The translations under genes were made by a program, and so were the position numbers. A model generated the notes under the pieces. That model searched no databases. It saw only the letters and a list, made by a program, of their open reading frames with translations, and was not told where the DNA came from. Positions 7,291 through 8,364 of a DNA stretch of 8,364 bases are shown here, piece after piece (the first letter of the stretch is position 1; each line of letters starts with the position of its first letter). The DNA is from JACQCE01 sp041484905 (GTDB taxonomy: Bacteria > Nitrospirota > Nitrospiria > JACQCE01). The stretch is from positions 1 to 8,364 of the forward strand of contig JBGPIL010000094.1 of assembly GCA_041484905.1 (NCBI GenBank). Reading direction: 5' to 3'.

Positions 7291-7526
7291 GAGAGCTTAG
7301 TGGCGCACTTCTTGACCGGAGTTTTGAGCCCCTTCCGAATCGATGCCCGCATCCCAGGAATTGAGAGCAGATAGAGGGTTTCCTGAATGGCCCGCCAGTC
7401 GTCTTCCGAAATGAGGACGGCATTCGCCCGCTTGCCGGTGATCTGGACCGGCTCGTGCGACGAAGCGGCCTGATCCAGAAGCTTGTACAGTTTGGCCCTG
7501 GCCGCGCTGGCTGTGAGTGTCGTCAT
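7284..7526 (-). CDS. yefM: Antitoxin of the Phd/YefM family
   Basis: Antidote and autorepressor for the overlapping YoeB-like toxin. From ATG 7524-7526 it is 80 residues. The N-terminal half (MTTLTASAARAKLYKLLDQA, then EPVQITGKRANAVLISEDDW) has the Phd/YefM DNA-binding and dimerisation pattern: a short strand, a helix, the ITG-containing strand pair, and a ALI/VLIS-type strand. This is followed by the IQETLYLLSIPG helix and a basic tail that would wrap the toxin. The frame is open three codons further to a GTG at 7535, but the GAGGTG run in the mRNA lies about 6-10 nt before ATG 7526 and the family starts there, so I prefer the shorter form. It has its own promoter with two GTAC-core sites. 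The divergent neighbour across a 550-nt repeat-rich gap is gmhA, functionally unrelated. Confidence 0.92.
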   Translation of the reverse strand: MTTLTASAARAKLYKLLDQAASSHEPVQITGKRANAVLISEDDWRAIQETLYLLSIPGMRASIRKGLKTPVKKCATKLSW

Positions 7527-7545
7527 CGTGGCCACCTCGTGTCAT

Positions 7546-7574
7546 AGCGTACTCAAATACGTACGATTTGTCAA
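7546..7574 (-). promoter_or_regulatory. Promoter of the toxin-antitoxin operon
   Basis: On the minus strand a perfect TTGACA -35 box (plus coordinates 7569-7574) is separated by exactly 17 nt from TACGCT (7546-7551), which keeps the TA...T frame of a -10 box. The start point would be about 7539, giving a leader of roughly a dozen bases containing the GAGGTG ribosome site. Position, spacing and overlap with the operator-like sites all agree. Confidence 0.65.
7547..7566. promoter_or_regulatory. Paired GTAC-core operator for the YefM-like antitoxin
   Basis: Two GTAC cores lie at 7549-7552 (GCGTACTC) and 7561-7564 (ACGTACGA), 12 bp centre to centre. The second is inside the perfect palindrome CGTACG, and together they form an inverted pair CGTAC-8 nt-GTACG. 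They cover the -10 box and the spacer. In E. coli, YefM-YoeB binds a long and a short palindrome with TGTACA cores, which I recall as 12 bp apart and overlapping the promoter. The match in geometry supports autorepression here with a slightly different core. Confidence 0.6.
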
Positions 7575-7633
7575 GCCCATGAACCGGCCAGCTCTCTTTA
7601 CAACGCCACGGTCACCTCTGTCTTATTCTTTCC

Positions 7634-7690
7634 ACCTCTCTCCCCCCACAGGCAATCAGGGTGGGGCCAGTGAGGAGTGTCGTCTCGGAG
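7634..7690 (+). repeat. Structured repeat, copy A (short form)
   Basis: Copy A opens with ACCTCTCTCC, the same ten bases as copy B. It then has a C-run, ACAGGCAATCAGG, a G-run, GAGGAG, and GTCTCGGAG. A local stem can form between CCCCAC (7644-7649) and GTGGGG (7661-7666) with an 11-nt loop carrying GGCAATCAGG. After the CTCGGAG block it runs into a T-rich stretch and lacks the downstream hairpin and CCGTGCCG block of copies B and C. The strand shown is arbitrary. Confidence 0.7.
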
Positions 7691-7716
7691 CCCTGTTCTC
7701 TATCTTTTGTTCTTTT

Positions 7717-7831
7717 ACCTCTCTCCTCCCCCGTCAAGCAACCAGGCTGTCACCGGGGAGGAGTGCCCTCTCGGAGGCTGCCAGTTCAATGGTTCTGATT
7801 GACCTGGCAGCCAAGCCCGTGCCGATGAATC
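7717..7831 (+). repeat. Structured repeat, copy B (full form)
   Basis: Copy B reads ACCTCTCTCC, C-run, GCAACCAGG, purine run, then GTGCCCTCTCGGAGGC (7763-7778), identical over 16 nt with copy C. A 33-nt imperfect palindrome follows, and then CCGTGCCGATGAATC (7817-7831). CTCCTCCCC (7723-7731) and GGGGAGGAG (7755-7763) form a perfect 9-bp stem enclosing the GCAACCAGG loop. In copies A and C the pairing bases differ, although a pyrimidine arm and a purine arm remain. That hints at structure being kept, but three copies cannot prove covariation. Confidence 0.7.
7776..7812. repeat. Imperfect palindrome (hairpin) inside copy B
   Basis: GGCTGCCAG (7776-7784) and CTGGCAGCC (7804-7812) are perfect 9-bp arms. 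One T/C mismatch follows, then a further 5-bp stem TCAAT/ATTGA closing a 7-nt loop GGTTCTG. Fourteen of fifteen positions pair, which is far more than chance in such a short stretch. Confidence 0.75.
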
Positions 7832-7852
7832 GGCTTTGGCCTTTATTTTTTC
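7810..7852 (+). terminator. Terminator-like hairpin with T-run, no obvious gene upstream
   Basis: On the plus strand GCCAAGCC (7810-7817) pairs with GGCTTTGGC (7832-7840) with one bulged T. Alternatively, an inner stem GCCGA/TCGGC with a TGAA tetraloop sits within GCCAA/TTGGC. The stem is followed directly by a T-rich run (7842-7851, TTTATTTTTT). This is the classic shape of a Rho-independent terminator. The only plus-strand DNA it could terminate is the repeat region itself, because the nearest upstream gene (the antitoxin) is on the other strand. Confidence 0.5.
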
Positions 7853-7998
7853 CTCCCCCCACCCCACAGGCAACCAGGGCGGGAGGGTGAACCGTGCCCT
7901 CTCGGAGGCCGGCCCCACAGCTGGTTTCGATGCAGGGCCGGTCGAGAGCGGAGGACCACCGAGCACCACAAGCGCAGGTGAGTCCGTGCCGGTGAACC
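7850..7998 (+). repeat. Structured repeat, copy C (full form, longest)
   Basis: The order is the same as in copy B: pyrimidine tract; ACAGGCAACCAGGG (near-identical to copy A); GGGAGGG; GTGCCCTCTCGGAGGC (7894-7909); a hairpin of different sequence (GGCCGGCCC near 7908-7916 against GGGCCGGTC near 7935-7943); and finally CCGTGCCGGTGAACC (7984-7998), 13 of 15 identical to the copy B block. CCTCCC (7852-7857) pairs with GGGAGG (7881-7886). Relative to B there is about 35 nt of extra sequence between the hairpin and the last block. Confidence 0.65.
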
Positions 7999-8014
7999 AT
8001 CACGCCCTGGTTGC
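7870..8014. repeat. Long inverted repeat, 25-nt arms around copy C
   Basis: GCAACCAGGGCG (7870-7881) is exactly repeated in inverse as CGCCCTGGTTGC (8003-8014). Extending inward, the arms 7870-7894 and 7990-8014 match at about 21 of 25 positions. The enclosed 95 nt includes the GTGCCCTCTCGGAGG block and the GGCCGG hairpin. A weaker inverse copy, CTCTGGTTGTC, occurs at 8025-8035. Confidence 0.65.
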
Positions 8015-8035
8015 ATTGTCTTAGCTCTGGTTGTC

Positions 8036-8065
8036 TTGACTCTCCCCCCCTTGCCTCGCTAAGAT
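8036..8065 (+). promoter_or_regulatory. Possible gmhA promoter
   Basis: TTGACT (8036-8041) and TAAGAT (8060-8065) are spaced by 18 nt of mostly C-rich sequence. The boxes are good (5/6 and 4/6), but the start point would fall near 8072, only about 5 nt before the ATG. That implies a nearly leaderless message and agrees with the absence of a visible Shine-Dalgarno. A promoter further upstream within the repeats cannot be excluded. Confidence 0.35.
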
Positions 8066-8076
8066 TGCCAAACTCC

Positions 8077-8364
8077 ATGAATCTCGACCGTATCCACCAG
8101 ACCTTCGAAGAGAGCGGCCAGGTTAAGCTCAAATTTGCCGAGCAGCATCACACCATGATTGCCGACGTGGCCAAGCGGTGGGTCGCCGCGCTCAAAAAAG
8201 GCCACAAGCTCCTCTTTTTCGGCAACGGCGGCAGCGCCTGCGATGCGACCCATCTGGCGGCCGAATTCGTCAACCGCTTTCACCGGGACCGGCCGGCGCT
8301 GGCGGCGATCTCGCTCAACACCGATACGGCCGCGTTGACCAGCATTAGCAACGACTACGATTAC
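8077..8364 (+). CDS. gmhA: Sedoheptulose-7-phosphate isomerase (phosphoheptose isomerase), N-terminal half
   Basis: Cytoplasmic SIS-domain enzyme converting sedoheptulose 7-phosphate to D-glycero-D-manno-heptose 7-phosphate, the first step of ADP-heptose synthesis for the lipopolysaccharide core. The first 96 codons are visible and the gene runs off the right edge (family about 190-200 residues). After a helical N-terminus comes KLLFFGNGGSACDATHLAAEF. GNGGS (49-53) is the phosphate-binding loop, and H59 and E63 correspond to the metal/catalytic pair H61/E65 of known GmhA enzymes. The segment NRFHRDRPALAAISLNTDTAALTSISNDY is characteristic of GmhA and argues against the DiaA replication paralogue. 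The ATG at 8077 has no clear ribosome site, but the protein start fits the family. It implies a Gram-negative envelope. Confidence 0.92.
   Translation, partial: MNLDRIHQTFEESGQVKLKFAEQHHTMIADVAKRWVAALKKGHKLLFFGNGGSACDATHLAAEFVNRFHRDRPALAAISLNTDTAALTSISNDYDY

Larger units (their letters stand above)
7527..8076. other. 550-nt non-coding divergent intergenic region, mostly structured repeat
   Basis: This gap separates the minus-strand toxin-antitoxin operon from plus-strand gmhA. No reading frame in it shows a recognisable protein, a ribosome site with a sensible start, or normal composition. It is dominated by C-runs and G-runs that fit a folding element and not a gene. Contents from left to right: toxin-antitoxin promoter (7546-7574); a short plain stretch (about 7575-7633); repeat copies A, B and C; a terminator-like hairpin; a long inverted repeat; and a possible gmhA promoter (8036-8065). 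No tRNA or known riboswitch motif was recognised. Confidence 0.75.

Noticed and set aside
7634..7998. CRISPR array
   Set aside because: Only three imperfect units of unequal spacing (about 83 and 134 nt apart), with no constant 28-37-nt repeat, no uniform spacers and no cas genes.
7734..8132. A 132-codon minus-strand frame across the repeat region
   Set aside because: It crosses palindromes and C/G-runs, overlaps the gmhA start on the other strand and resembles no protein.

Overview
The window is high-GC bacterial chromosome. The gene content (a periplasmic type-1 copper protein, a small mono-haem c-type cytochrome, a YbbAP-type ABC system, a two-HKD cardiolipin synthase and a sedoheptulose-7-phosphate isomerase) suits a Gram-negative, respiring bacterium. 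My best guess is a Nitrospira-like lineage, but this is an impression from gene style and not a demonstrated assignment.

Left part (1-4364, all minus strand, so read right to left): an ABC ATPase (4364-3681), a large FtsX/MacB-type permease (3684-1087) and an unrecognised 215-residue protein (1090-443) form a tightly coupled operon. Both junctions are 4-nt ATGA overlaps. A secreted cupredoxin follows 53 nt downstream and runs off the left edge. Divergent to this operon are a secreted TesA-like GDSL hydrolase (4493-5155) and, 10 nt later, a cardiolipin synthase (5166-6611). The head-to-head tesA/ybbA-ybbP layout is the same as in E. coli. The 128-nt divergent gap holds a perfect TATAAT facing the ABC operon and a 10-bp perfect palindrome.

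Middle (6629-7526, minus strand): a mono-haem cytochrome c lies convergent to the cardiolipin synthase. Upstream of it is a YefM/YoeB-family toxin-antitoxin pair with overlapping reading frames. The pair has a promoter (TTGACA, 17-nt spacer, TACGCT) in which two GTAC-core sites sit exactly 12 bp apart, like the E. coli yefM-yoeB operator.

Right part: 7527-8076 is a 550-nt non-coding gap between the divergent toxin-antitoxin module and gmhA (8077 to the window end, truncated). About 380 nt of it is an imperfect tandem repeat built from a pyrimidine tract, a GCAACCAGG-type loop, a purine tract, a GTGCCCTCTCGGAGG block, a hairpin of changing sequence and a CCGTGCCGRTGAAYC block. It also contains a terminator-like hairpin with a T-run and a 25-nt-arm inverted repeat. 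This structured repeat is the least explained part of the window and the best candidate for something undescribed, either a structured RNA or a small palindromic mobile element.
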